Positions 45,622-53,618 of a stretch of DNA of 64,000 bases are shown piece after piece. Within the stretch, counting starts at the first letter, position 1. The number at the start of each line of letters is the position of its first letter. The position numbers and the translations under genes were made by a program. The notes under the pieces were generated by a model that was not told where the DNA came from, did not search any database, and saw only the letters and a list, made by a program, of their open reading frames with translations. The stretch comes from Pedobacter ghigonis (GTDB lineage Bacteria > Bacteroidota > Bacteroidia > Sphingobacteriales > Sphingobacteriaceae): the NCBI RefSeq assembly GCF_903166585.1, contig NZ_CAESCM010000006.1, positions 234,943 through 298,942 of the forward strand, given 5' to 3'.

Positions 45622-47256
45622 TTAATCTTCAGCTAAGAATGGGTAACGGTAATCAGTTGGAGATTCGAAAACCTCTTTAATGGTACGTGGAGAAACCCAA
45701 CGCAATAAATTGATCATCGATCCCGCTTTATCGTTTGTACCCGAACCTCTGGCACCGCCAAAAGGCTGCTGACCAACAACTGCACCTGTACATTTATCGT
45801 TGATGTAGAAGTTACCGGCCGAGTTACGTAAAGCATGACTTGCTTGCTCAATTGCATAACGGTCTTGTGCAATTAATGCACCAGTTAAGGCATAAGGCGA
45901 AGTGGTATCAATGAGTTCTAAAACTGAATCGAAATCCTGGTCAGCATAAACATAAACAGTTAAAACCGGACCAAACAATTCTTCGCACATGGTGGTGTAT
46001 TTCGGATCGTCAACCACCAAAACAGTTGGCTCAACAAAATAACCTTTGCTCTTATCGTAATTACCACCTGCAATAATTTCAACACCTTTATCTTTTTTAG
46101 CCTGATCGATGTATTTAGCCAGTTTATCAAACGAGCGCTCATCAATTACCGCATTAATAAAGTTGGTGAAGTCTTCTGTACCACCCATTTTAAATGTAGC
46201 TAAATCGGCTAACATCTGTTCTTTAATTTCAGGCCAAAGGCTTTTCGCGATGTACACACGGCTGGCTGCTGAACATTTTTGTCCCTGATATTCGAAAGCA
46301 CCACGTACAATAGCTGTACTGGCCACTTTGGTTTGTGCAGATGGGTGAACAAGAATAAAATCTTTACCACCGGTTTCGCCTACAATACGTGGGTAAGATC
46401 TGTATTTGTGAATATTGGTGCCAATGGTTTTCCAGATTTCCTGAAAAACTTTTGTAGAACCTGTAAAGTGGATACCTGCAAAATCAGGGTGGTTAAAAAT
46501 TACATCACCCGTTTCTGGTCCGTCGGCATAAACTAAATTTACAACGCCATCCGGTAAGCCCGCCTCACGGAAAATTTCCATTAACAGGTTAGCTGCATAT
46601 ACTTGTGTATCGGCAGGTTTCCAAACCACCACATTACCCATCATGGCTGCAGAAGCAGGTAAATTTGCAGCAATGGCAGTAAAGTTGAAAGGTGTAAGAG
46701 CAAATACGAAACCTTCTAAAGGACGTTGCTCTACACGGTTCCAGCTTCCGCGTGGTGAAACAGGAGGTTGTTGTTTGTAAATATCAACCATGTAACTTAC
46801 GTTAAAACGTAAGAAATCAATCAGCTCACAAGCGGCATCAATTTCTGCCTGATAAGCATTTTTGCTTTGGCCAAGCATGGTTGCTGCATTTAATTTATAA
46901 CGGTATTTACCGGCAATTAAATCAGCAGCTTTTAAAAAGATTGCTGCTCTGTGCTCCCAGGCCAGGTTTTCCCAGTCTTGTTTTGCAGCTAAAGCTGCAT
47001 CAATCGCTTGTGCAATATGGGTTTTATCACCAATACTGTATTGCGCTAAAATATGTTGATGATCGTGAGGTGGAACAACTTTACCTTTTTTGGTAGTATG
47101 AACTTGTTTACCTCCAATGTACATCGGAATGTCTTGTTGGTGTGCGCGGGCCTCGGCCAATGCTTCTTTCAATAAAGCACGTTCTTTGCTGCCTGGTCCG
47201 TAGTTTAAAATAGGTTCGTTTACCGGGGTAGGTACGTTAAAAAATCCTTTAAGCAT
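45622..47256 (-). CDS. pruA: L-glutamate gamma-semialdehyde dehydrogenase (P5C dehydrogenase)
   Basis: A 544-aa aldehyde dehydrogenase that performs the second step of proline catabolism, giving glutamate. The catalytic Cys lies in FEYQGQKCSAASRVYI (about residue 320) and the general-base Glu in VGETGGKDFILV (about 289). The C-terminus has GQQPFGGARGSGTNDKAGS and SPRTIKE. The N-terminal FFNVPTPVNEPILNYGPGS matches stand-alone P5CDHs rather than bifunctional PutA. Length fits. A good Bacteroidota-type promoter precedes it and a terminator follows. Confidence 0.95.
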   Translation of the reverse strand: MLKGFFNVPTPVNEPILNYGPGSKERALLKEALAEARAHQQDIPMYIGGKQVHTTKKGKVVPPHDHQHILAQYSIGDKTHIAQAIDAALAAKQDWENLAWEHRAAIFLKAADLIAGKYRYKLNAATMLGQSKNAYQAEIDAACELIDFLRFNVSYMVDIYKQQPPVSPRGSWNRVEQRPLEGFVFALTPFNFTAIAANLPASAAMMGNVVVWKPADTQVYAANLLMEIFREAGLPDGVVNLVYADGPETGDVIFNHPDFAGIHFTGSTKVFQEIWKTIGTNIHKYRSYPRIVGETGGKDFILVHPSAQTKVASTAIVRGAFEYQGQKCSAASRVYIAKSLWPEIKEQMLADLATFKMGGTEDFTNFINAVIDERSFDKLAKYIDQAKKDKGVEIIAGGNYDKSKGYFVEPTVLVVDDPKYTTMCEELFGPVLTVYVYADQDFDSVLELIDTTSPYALTGALIAQDRYAIEQASHALRNSAGNFYINDKCTGAVVGQQPFGGARGSGTNDKAGSMINLLRWVSPRTIKEVFESPTDYRYPFLAED

Positions 47257-47278
47257 AATGTATTTTTTATGAGTTGGG

Positions 47279-47306
47279 CAAAGATAGTGCTTTTTAACAT
47301 AGCCAA
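47279..47306 (-). promoter_or_regulatory. Promoter of pruA (TTG-N17-TATCTTTG)
   Basis: On the minus strand, TTG (47306-47304) lies 17 bases before TATCTTTG (47286-47279), matching the Bacteroidota consensus. The -7 box ends 22 bases before the ATG at 47256, leaving a short leader. Confidence 0.55.
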
Positions 47307-47496
47307 TTCTATTATTCTGTAAAGAAAATAGGGCAAACGTTTGAGTGAAGTAGCTGGATTTGGAGAACGTTAATTTTGAGTTGGTTTTAGTTAAAATCTG
47401 GTTACAATTTAAGGGTATATTCCCACGCTGTTAAGCCCAGCCATTCAACAAAATTTTTATGGTAAAGGGAAAATTAGGAAGGGTATATTGTCGCAT

Positions 47497-48222
47497 TTAC
47501 ATGAGCAGTTTTTGCTTCATCATATCCAGAAAATCTTTACGGTAGGTTTCACCAATAATTACTTCTGCGGTAACCCCTTTTATAAATACCTGGTTCCCAT
47601 CAATGGATGTAATTTTATTGACGGCCACAATGAACGACTTTTGTACCCTGGCAAACTGAGATCTGGGTAAACGGTCTTCTACATCTTTCATCGTTAATAA
47701 TGCCAGTGTTTTAATGCCATTGTGATGAAAGGCAACATAGTTTTTCATGCCCTCAATTAAATCAATTTCGGCAATATTAATTTTAAGCATTTTACCTTTC
47801 GTCTCGGTTTTAACCATGAAGTAATCATCTTCCGGTTGGGGCTGTGGTTTCTTGCTGTTTCTGGCATTAATGATCTCCTGCGCTTTAGTTATTGCCTTTA
47901 AAAAACGCGGCAAGGGTATGGGCTTAACCAAATAATCTACCACGTCCAGGTCAAAACCATCGGTAGCAAATTCCTTGTAAGCCGTAGTGAGTATTACCTG
48001 TACACTTTTGTTGTTTAATGCCCGTATAAACTCAATACCCGAAATGGCCGGCATGTGTATATCTAAAAAAATTAGGTCTATCTGATTGTGGCTTAAAAAG
48101 CTAAGGGCATCAATAGGATTGGTAAATGTGGCCATAATTTGTATGGCTGTTACAGGATTCAGGTAATGTTGTATTACTTCAATGGCATGTTCTTCATCAT
48201 CAATAATAATGCAGTTTATCAT
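47497..48222 (-). CDS. LytTR-family response regulator
   Basis: A 241-aa regulator. The receiver domain (1-125) has acidic IIDDEEHA near residue 7, phospho-Asp in IFLDIHMPAISG (about 54) and Lys in DYLVKPIPLPRF (about 104). The LytTR DNA-binding domain (about 140-238) has KINIAEIDLIEGMKNYVAFH and FARVQKSFIVAVNKI. Its start overlaps the kinase gene stop by 4 bases. LytTR proteins bind paired 9-bp direct repeats. A fitting pair lies upstream of the small peptide gene at 51116-51145, at the head of this gene cluster. Confidence 0.93.
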   Translation of the reverse strand: MINCIIIDDEEHAIEVIQHYLNPVTAIQIMATFTNPIDALSFLSHNQIDLIFLDIHMPAISGIEFIRALNNKSVQVILTTAYKEFATDGFDLDVVDYLVKPIPLPRFLKAITKAQEIINARNSKKPQPQPEDDYFMVKTETKGKMLKINIAEIDLIEGMKNYVAFHHNGIKTLALLTMKDVEDRLPRSQFARVQKSFIVAVNKITSIDGNQVFIKGVTAEVIIGETYRKDFLDMMKQKLLM

Positions 48223-49340
48223 GAGGTATAAGGTTGAGGTTTAATTTGGGCAAGCTGAAAGTGCTGCATAAAACTTAAATGATCAGGCGAGGTTGGTTTT
48301 TCCTGGTGATTGATCACTTTGTTATAGGGTAAGGTTAATTCGAGATTGTAATCGAGTTCGGTTTCATTAATGTTTATTGAAAACTGATTTTTATAATGAT
48401 TGCTGAGTCTTTTTTGAATATTTTCCATACCTATGCCACTTGAAAGTTCTTTTGGCCCGTTTTTCTTCAGGTTCCAGGTTTTGAGCTGGATATCATTGTC
48501 ATTTATATTTAGCGCTATTTTAACAGGATGTGTTTTTTCTGTACAATTACCATGCTTTAATATATTTTCTACGATGGTAATCAGGATCAAGGGAATTACT
48601 TTTACACTGCTGGTATTCCCATTGATATTAAAATCAATTTCCAGTTTGTTGTTGAAACGCAATTGATTAATCTTAATCACATTATTGATATGGGCAATTT
48701 CCTCTTCAATTAAAGTAAGCCGGTCGTCTTTATCCATTTCGAGCGAATAGCGCATAATTTCACTTAGTGTTAAAATACCATCGGCTAATTCTGGTGATAA
48801 GGGTAACGATTTGGCAAAAAAGAAATTGAGCGTGTTGTTTAAAAAATGGGGGTTAATCTGGGCGCGGAGAAAGGCATATTCTGCTTCGTGTTTTTCTTTT
48901 TCGATGAGACGGAGTTTGCGTTCGTGCTCAATTGTTTCACTTGCATAATAATAGCCAAATCCAAATACTGCATATCTAACAAATACCCAAAGAACGGTGA
49001 TTCCAAAATGAAAATAATCAATCTGGCCCAAAGCTGCCCCATTGGCATTAATCAGTGGACGGATATAATAAGCTGTGAAAAACCAGTTGAAAAATGAACA
49101 TATATAAGCGATACACAGTCCAATAAGCAATGGGAGTACCTTTAAAGGTTTTGCCCATTTTTTACATACAAGGATTGAGAGATATACGGTACATATATTG
49201 GGTAAATGGGTAAACAACATATCTGCCGCACTAAAATTATAGCTTTTGGGATTAGTTGCGTATTCCATTAAACTCCCTAACAACATGTATAGTAGCCAGA
49301 AAATTAAGTGATAGCTTATTAATTTATATCTCTGTAACAC
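48219..49340 (-). CDS. LytS/YpdA-type sensor histidine kinase
   Basis: A 373-aa inner-membrane kinase. Four hydrophobic segments occupy residues 1-150. The His_kinase (PF06580-like) phosphoacceptor segment is YAFLRAQINPHFLNNTLNFF (about 175-194). A degenerate HATPase domain follows (ILITIVENILKHGN as N-box, SSGIGMENIQKRL as G-box). It overlaps the LytTR regulator gene by 4 bases and starts nine bases after the S41 peptidase stop. The peptidase and the double-glycine peptide upstream are candidate partners in signal production. That is inference. Confidence 0.9.
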   Translation of the reverse strand: MLQRYKLISYHLIFWLLYMLLGSLMEYATNPKSYNFSAADMLFTHLPNICTVYLSILVCKKWAKPLKVLPLLIGLCIAYICSFFNWFFTAYYIRPLINANGAALGQIDYFHFGITVLWVFVRYAVFGFGYYYASETIEHERKLRLIEKEKHEAEYAFLRAQINPHFLNNTLNFFFAKSLPLSPELADGILTLSEIMRYSLEMDKDDRLTLIEEEIAHINNVIKINQLRFNNKLEIDFNINGNTSSVKVIPLILITIVENILKHGNCTEKTHPVKIALNINDNDIQLKTWNLKKNGPKELSSGIGMENIQKRLSNHYKNQFSININETELDYNLELTLPYNKVINHQEKPTSPDHLSFMQHFQLAQIKPQPYTS

Positions 49341-49349
49341 AATTTTGAA

Positions 49350-50765
49350 TTAATTTTTACGATAGTTTATTACAAATTCAATCCAGTCTTGTACGGTATC
49401 AGGTATTTCAATATCAGGTTTAATACCAATATTATCCAATGGGAAATCTGGTAGTCTGGTTGATTTACATGCTGGATACCATAAAGTATAAAAAGGGCAA
49501 GGCATAGTTGCTTTGACCGTTTCAGTATAATCTACTACACCAGCACTGTTAGTACCGTATAGTTTAACTTTTGTGCTTTGCCTGGCTTCGAGTAAAAAAA
49601 GTTCTGCAGCACTACCAGTCTCCTTATTAACAAGAAAAGAAATTCTTGCCGGATTTTGGAGTACTGTTTGAAGCTTAATTGTGTCAACAGGGTAGAGGTT
49701 GTATAATTCACCTGTATGCGCTTTTAGTCTATTCAAATTTTTCCTGAAAACACTTTTAATACTATCCGACATTTGTGGATATTCTGTTGAATAACCATCT
49801 CTTATATTTTCTACAGTTGCCAAAACACTACCTCCTTCCTGTAATATAGGATTTGTATATATATAGGGTATTAACTTTTGGTATATCAATACAGATCCAC
49901 CACTATTATTTCTTAAGTCAATAATTAAATGCTTTGTTTTTGTTAATATAGGTTTGTTGGCGCTTATTAAACTATCTACCTGAGCAATGTAATCTAAGGA
50001 GTAAAAAGAAGGTAACTCAAATATTGAAGTCGTATCATTTGCAACCTTGAATTTTGGACTGTAATCTACCTGCGTAGCTGCCGGGCCTTGTACTGTTTTG
50101 TGCATACCCTTGTACCATTTTCCAAAGATTCCAAAATCCAAAGTGTCATTTTGTTTAGTCAAAATTGGAAATTGTTCTGAATGATCTCCACCTTTAAAAT
50201 TACTTGTGCTATAACCTTTATTGGTCTTAGTTATTTTAAGTTTTATCTGCTGAGCATCCCATCTGTAACCATCAGCTTTTAATATAAAACCAATAAATAA
50301 TGACTTGTTAGCCTGGTCTTTTACAATGCCAAGTTTATAAATGCCAGAAAACCAAACTCCTTCTATTTCATCTAGCTTTCCTTTGTTTGCATCTAAATAG
50401 TTTTTGAAATTGTTTTCTGTCCATGGCGTTTTTTCTTCGTCTGCAAAAAAAGATTTTACTGAATCAGGGTTTAACTTCTCGAAGTCCATCCCAAAATTTA
50501 TGTGTTTATCTTTGAAAAAGGCCAGCCATTCTCTACTAATACTTAAACATTTATATGGATTGGATTGATCAGCAATTTTTTGCAGGCTATCCGTAAATTT
50601 TTGAAAACGTTTTTTGTTAGCAGGGGTAACTTTATCTGAAAAACCAACGTAATTTTTCTCGATTTTTTTTACAAGGTATTGGAAATTGCTACCACAGTTG
50701 CAGTTTTGGGCATTGGAATCAAGAAAGTATAGGAGGAAAAAAAACAGGGGATAGATATATTTCAT
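49350..50765 (-). CDS. S41 family (tail-specific) serine peptidase
   Basis: A 471-aa exported protease with signal peptide MKYIYPLFFFLLYFLDSNA, cleaved before QN. The mature N-terminus has CNCG and a helical region. The C-terminal TSPc domain (about 255-465) has LIIDLRNNSGGSVLIYQKLI and the catalytic Ser in NKETGSAAELFLLEA (about residue 370). It begins 92 bases after the small peptide gene and ends nine bases before the kinase gene. This position suggests it may process, modify or degrade the exported peptide in the periplasm. Confidence 0.87.
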   Translation of the reverse strand: MKYIYPLFFFLLYFLDSNAQNCNCGSNFQYLVKKIEKNYVGFSDKVTPANKKRFQKFTDSLQKIADQSNPYKCLSISREWLAFFKDKHINFGMDFEKLNPDSVKSFFADEEKTPWTENNFKNYLDANKGKLDEIEGVWFSGIYKLGIVKDQANKSLFIGFILKADGYRWDAQQIKLKITKTNKGYSTSNFKGGDHSEQFPILTKQNDTLDFGIFGKWYKGMHKTVQGPAATQVDYSPKFKVANDTTSIFELPSFYSLDYIAQVDSLISANKPILTKTKHLIIDLRNNSGGSVLIYQKLIPYIYTNPILQEGGSVLATVENIRDGYSTEYPQMSDSIKSVFRKNLNRLKAHTGELYNLYPVDTIKLQTVLQNPARISFLVNKETGSAAELFLLEARQSTKVKLYGTNSAGVVDYTETVKATMPCPFYTLWYPACKSTRLPDFPLDNIGIKPDIEIPDTVQDWIEFVINYRKN

Positions 50766-50817
50766 TAACTGATGAAATTTGATTCAATAATATTATAAAC
50801 TAAGGCAAACGAATAGA

Positions 50818-50852
50818 GTCGATGGTATCTATCACTGATAGATGCCATCGAC
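50818..50852 (-). other. Long hairpin just after the peptide gene
   Basis: GTCGATGGTATCTATCA (50818-50834) and TGATAGATGCCATCGAC (50836-50852) pair over 17 positions with a single G-U or mismatch. On the minus strand the hairpin starts five bases after the peptide stop codon. There is no T-run in either direction, so it is unlikely to be a simple terminator. An mRNA-stabilising or partial-attenuation element between the small peptide and the S41 gene is plausible. Confidence 0.7.
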
Positions 50853-50857
50853 CTAAT

Positions 50858-51040
50858 TTAGCCAACAACTGTTGCGGCCACAGTTTTATTTTCTACACAA
50901 CCAGGATTGGTTGATGGACCGCCCAGGTAGTCTTGGCCATTTCCGCCATTAATTTTTTGCATTTGTTCTTTACTTAAGCTTAAAATATCATTTCTTTTAA
51001 AAATGAACTTGGTTACTTTTTCTAATTTTTTGTTTTTCAT
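50858..51040 (-). CDS. Double-glycine-leader peptide precursor (signal peptide or RiPP candidate)
   Basis: A 60-aa precursor. The leader (1-33) is basic and ends in DILSLSKEQMQKINGG, a typical Bacteroidota GG leader with L/L/M spacing, GG at residues 32-33. The predicted 27-residue core has one Cys (residue 48), several Ser/Thr and a second GG (40-41). No lanthionine, YcaO or radical-SAM enzyme is adjacent. A C39-peptidase ABC exporter is encoded 2.6 kb away on the other strand and could export it. It is followed by a hairpin and then an S41 protease and a LytS/LytTR system. LytTR-like repeats lie 75 bases upstream. Confidence 0.72.
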   Translation of the reverse strand: MKNKKLEKVTKFIFKRNDILSLSKEQMQKINGGNGQDYLGGPSTNPGCVENKTVAATVVG

Positions 51041-51115
51041 GGTCGTAATATTCAGATTTTTAAATAAAAGAACTTAAAAATGTTGCTTTTGAAACTAATG
51101 ACAAAAAACAATACA

Positions 51116-51145
51116 CCAAACGGTCGTTTGTCGGTACCAAACCGA
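51116..51145 (-). promoter_or_regulatory. Candidate LytTR binding site (two 9-bp direct repeats)
   Basis: On the minus strand, TCGGTTTGG (51145-51137) and ACCGTTTGG (51124-51116) are separated by 12 bases. The second matches the LytTR consensus [TA][AC][CA]GTTN[AG][TG] at all nine positions and the first at eight. The 9-12-9 spacing is the one reported for LytTR sites. The site ends 75 bases before the peptide ATG. Confidence 0.55.
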
Positions 51146-51316
51146 TAAATTGTTTAGTTTGTGTTTATTGTTGCGGTTACAATTATAGGCTATATTATAT
51201 GATTTAAATAAACTATTTTAAAATACAATATTGTATAATATAAAATGTATAGTAGATAGTTGTATTTAATGGGTTTATGTTATAATGAGATACAGGTCTA
51301 GTCTATATTAATACTG

Positions 51317-51463
51317 TTTGTATGTAATTCGATACATTTTGAGTGTTGCTTGATATGATTTCAGTCTTTTTTGATATGATTTGTATGTAATTCGATGCAT
51401 TTTGAGTGTTTCTTGATATGATTTGTATGTAATTCGATACGTTTTAAGTGTTACTTGATATTA
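51317..51463. repeat. Degenerate tandem repeat, 42-bp unit with a 21-bp half-unit
   Basis: Three copies of a unit starting TTTGTATGTAATTCGATACA begin at 51317, 51380 and 51422. The second and third are 42 bases apart. The first and second are 63 apart because of an extra 21-bp half-unit (ending TTGATATGA). The surroundings from 51180 to 51500 are strongly AT-rich and contain no ORF. Confidence 0.75.
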
Positions 51464-51526
51464 TCCGTATTAATGATATCCTTACAGTAGGTGATTTATG
51501 CCTTTATTAAATTAAATACATGCCTG

Positions 51527-51652
51527 ACAATTCATGCGATCAGTTTCGTCGTTCCCAACTCTGGTTGCTGATTTTAATACACCACCCCATGAGTAATTGT
51601 ATCAATTTTTTTGACTGGGAACGACGAAATGCAGGTTAGCTTACTGAATTGT
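51527..51652. repeat. 126-bp element with nested inverted repeats
   Basis: Outer arms ACAATTCA (51527-51534) and TGAATTGT (51645-51652) flank inner 14-nt perfect arms TTTCGTCGTTCCCA (51544-51557) and TGGGAACGACGAAA (51616-51629). The element ends exactly where similarity to a CPBP protease tail begins. It looks like a MITE-like or REP-type insertion. Confidence 0.55.
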
Positions 51653-51817
51653 TATTGCAGCAGCTTTTTTCCTACGCTTAAATGGATTTTTTATTTCTCC
51701 TCACAAATATTTGCAGGTTTAGGCTTTGGATATGTACGTATTAAGTATGGAATAGGGTATTCAATGTTGTTACACAGTTGTTGTAATGGAATTATTTTGC
51801 TTTTCCATATTGTGTAA
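51653..51817 (+). pseudogene. 3' remnant of a CPBP-family membrane protease gene
   Basis: The frame ending TAA at 51815-51817 encodes QIFAGLGFGYVRIKYGIGYS followed by MLLHSCCNGIILLF. It aligns with the C-terminus of the intact CPBP protein at 56602 (QVIVGFFLGYLRIKNGLIWC, then ILLHFMFN), sharing Q, G, GY, RIK, G, LLH and N and keeping the HxxxN motif. The EExxxR and FxxxH motifs and the whole N-terminal part are missing. An inverted-repeat element abuts the break. Only about 50 codons remain, so this is a decayed paralogue. Confidence 0.65.
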
Positions 51818-51850
51818 ATATAATTTAGCTTTTATCTTATAAATAAACTT

Positions 51851-52018
51851 ATGATTATCGAAAATTCAATTAAAAAGGATGACGGAGCTTATATGTTTGC
51901 ACTGTTTCTTATTCTAATCGCCTGGATCTCTTTTGAACTTTTTAAATTTGGTTTCAATCTTGGGAAACAAGATGCTGATGCAGAAAAAAATGTTACCATA
52001 TCAGCGCCGGCAAAATAA
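51851..52018 (+). CDS. Small single-TM protein (55 aa)
   Basis: An ATG at 51851 opens a 55-codon frame ending TAA at 52016-52018. The product starts MIIENSIKKDDGAYMF and has one hydrophobic helix (about 15-33, FALFLILIAWISFELFKFGF). It ends in a polar tail GKQDADAEKNVTISAPAK. There is no double-glycine leader. It lies 33 bases after the CPBP remnant and upstream of the HlyD/ABC exporter genes. It could be an immunity-type or accessory membrane peptide; nothing more can be said. Confidence 0.5.
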   Translation: MIIENSIKKDDGAYMFALFLILIAWISFELFKFGFNLGKQDADAEKNVTISAPAK

Positions 52019-52323
52019 AATAATACAATTTGCAATCGGACAGAATCAGCCAAACTTTTCTTTTCAAAAAGAATACTTGAAGGCAATTCTTTTTACTAAA
52101 CAGTTGCATTTTTATTTAAAGTATTTTCTAAAATATAAAGTGCCGGTTTTTGGTACTTGTCATTAATAATGATGCATTATATCAATAAAATATTGGCCTT
52201 TTAAAAAGAATTTTACGCTAAAAAATCATTTCTACAGGTGTTTAGGCGAAATTCATTGTAAGTACATAATCCTAGCTTTCATCCCTACAATAAGCCATTT
52301 GGTGTATCTTTTTTGTACGTTAA
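52019..52323. other. AT-rich spacer upstream of the exporter operon
   Basis: This 305-base gap has a short imperfect hairpin AAGTGCCGGTTTTTGGTACTT at about 52138-52158. No credible ORF is present; an out-of-frame ORF spanning 51933-52166 overlaps the small membrane protein gene and looks spurious. The HlyD promoter should lie here, but I see no clear TAnnTTTG box, and no LytTR pair comparable to that at 51116. Confidence 0.4.
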
Positions 52324-53544
52324 ATGAATAATATCAAACTTGGTCATAACAAAAGCCAATTGATGATTATGCCATTTATAGAAGATGCCAATTTTGAAGA
52401 CAACACCCTGGTTTTTTTACATCAAACCAAACTCAGTACCCAGGTTATTTATGTAGTAACCATGCTGGCTGTTATTGTCGCTTTTGCAGTCTTACCTTTT
52501 ATTTATACCACTGTAAGTGTTAATGGCAGTGGCTCTTTGCAAAGCAATATTGAGCGTACAGAGCTGCTTTCGCCTGTGGCCGGCAAAATTACCCTGATTA
52601 ATTTGGTTGATAATAAAAAGATAAAAAAAGGGCAAGTGCTTTTAAATATCGACCCCACTATACCCCAAACACAAAATACGATTTTAAATACACGTTTACG
52701 CGAATTAAAAGATTTGTTAAATGACGCGCTCTCTCTTCTACATGAGGCCAAATTAAGCAATGCAGGGCAACCTGCATTGCAAACAGGCCTTTATGCGGCA
52801 AGCTGGCAGCAATATACAGAGCAACTGCAAAATGCTATAAATGCACGTGAGCAGGCTGCTAAAATTTACAAAAGATACGAAATACTTTATGGCAAAAAAG
52901 TAGTTACCGAAGCAGAGTACGAACAATATAAGTTTAACTACGAACAAGCGCTTTCAGATTTTAAACTGGTAGCTAAAAAATACATCACCCAATGGCAAAC
53001 AGAATCTAACCAGTACAGAAAAGAACTGAAAGATTTGGAGAACCAAAAGATCCAGGTGATGGAGCAGGAGAAAATGTATCACTTAACCGCACGCGTGTCT
53101 GGAACAGTTCAAAATTTATCCGGACTTCAGCTGGGCTCGTTTATTGCAGCTAACCAAAAAATCGGAGAGATATCGCCCGATAGCGCTTTGCTTGCCGTTT
53201 GCTATATAAAACCTGCTGATATTGGCTTGATTAAAACCCGGCAAACAGTGCGCTTTCAGATAGATGCCTTCAATTATAACCAGTGGGGCCTGCTTTCGGG
53301 GGTAGTTACCGATATCGCTGATGATATCGTTCTGCTGAATCAAATCCCATATTTTAAAGTAAAATGTAAACTAAACCGGGATTATTTAAAGCTAAAGAAC
53401 GGATATAAGGGCCAGGTGAAAAAGGGAATGACATTTAATGCACATTTCGCCATTGCAGAAAGGAACTTATATCAATTGCTTTATGATAAAGTTGACGATT
53501 GGTTAAATCCAAACGGAAACGAAAGCAAAAAGACAAAAGTTTAG
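52324..53544 (+). CDS. HlyD-family membrane fusion protein of a peptide exporter
   Basis: A 406-aa periplasmic adaptor with one N-terminal transmembrane helix (about 38-62, VIYVVTMLAVIVAFAVLPFIY). A biotinyl-lipoyl-like half-motif TELLSPVAGKITLINLVDNK (about 78-97) is followed by a long alpha-hairpin coiled coil (about 120-245). The second half-motif is LTARVSGTVQNLSGLQLGSF, then a beta-barrel domain. It links the C39-type ABC exporter encoded 74 bases downstream to an outer-membrane channel. A TolC-like protein is encoded 4.7 kb away, but in a different operon. Confidence 0.9.
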   Translation: MNNIKLGHNKSQLMIMPFIEDANFEDNTLVFLHQTKLSTQVIYVVTMLAVIVAFAVLPFIYTTVSVNGSGSLQSNIERTELLSPVAGKITLINLVDNKKIKKGQVLLNIDPTIPQTQNTILNTRLRELKDLLNDALSLLHEAKLSNAGQPALQTGLYAASWQQYTEQLQNAINAREQAAKIYKRYEILYGKKVVTEAEYEQYKFNYEQALSDFKLVAKKYITQWQTESNQYRKELKDLENQKIQVMEQEKMYHLTARVSGTVQNLSGLQLGSFIAANQKIGEISPDSALLAVCYIKPADIGLIKTRQTVRFQIDAFNYNQWGLLSGVVTDIADDIVLLNQIPYFKVKCKLNRDYLKLKNGYKGQVKKGMTFNAHFAIAERNLYQLLYDKVDDWLNPNGNESKKTKV

Positions 53545-53618
53545 CTGCAAAAAATACATCGTAATTCAGTTCCCGCTCCCCATCCCTCACTGCTTAAATT
53601 TTACGCTCATACCTAAAA

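Noticed and set aside
50858..51040. Calling the GG peptide a lanthipeptide
   Set aside because: The core has only one cysteine and no LanB, LanC or LanM-type enzyme is encoded nearby. Kept as a generic GG-leader precursor.
51154..51162. Third LytTR-like half-site TTAGTTTGT on the plus strand
   Set aside because: It matches 8 of 9 positions, but no partner repeat occurs 21 bases away and the orientation is opposite to the good pair.
51317..51463. CRISPR array
   Set aside because: The repeats are degenerate and contiguous, lack unique spacers of constant size, and no cas gene is present.
51933..52166. 77-aa frame overlapping the 55-aa membrane protein
   Set aside because: It is out of frame with the better ORF, has no recognisable feature and is composed of AT-rich codons.
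52230..52310. LytTR site upstream of the HlyD gene
   Set aside because: GTTTAGG- and ATTTGG-like sequences are present, but neither matches the consensus well nor forms a 9-12-9 pair.
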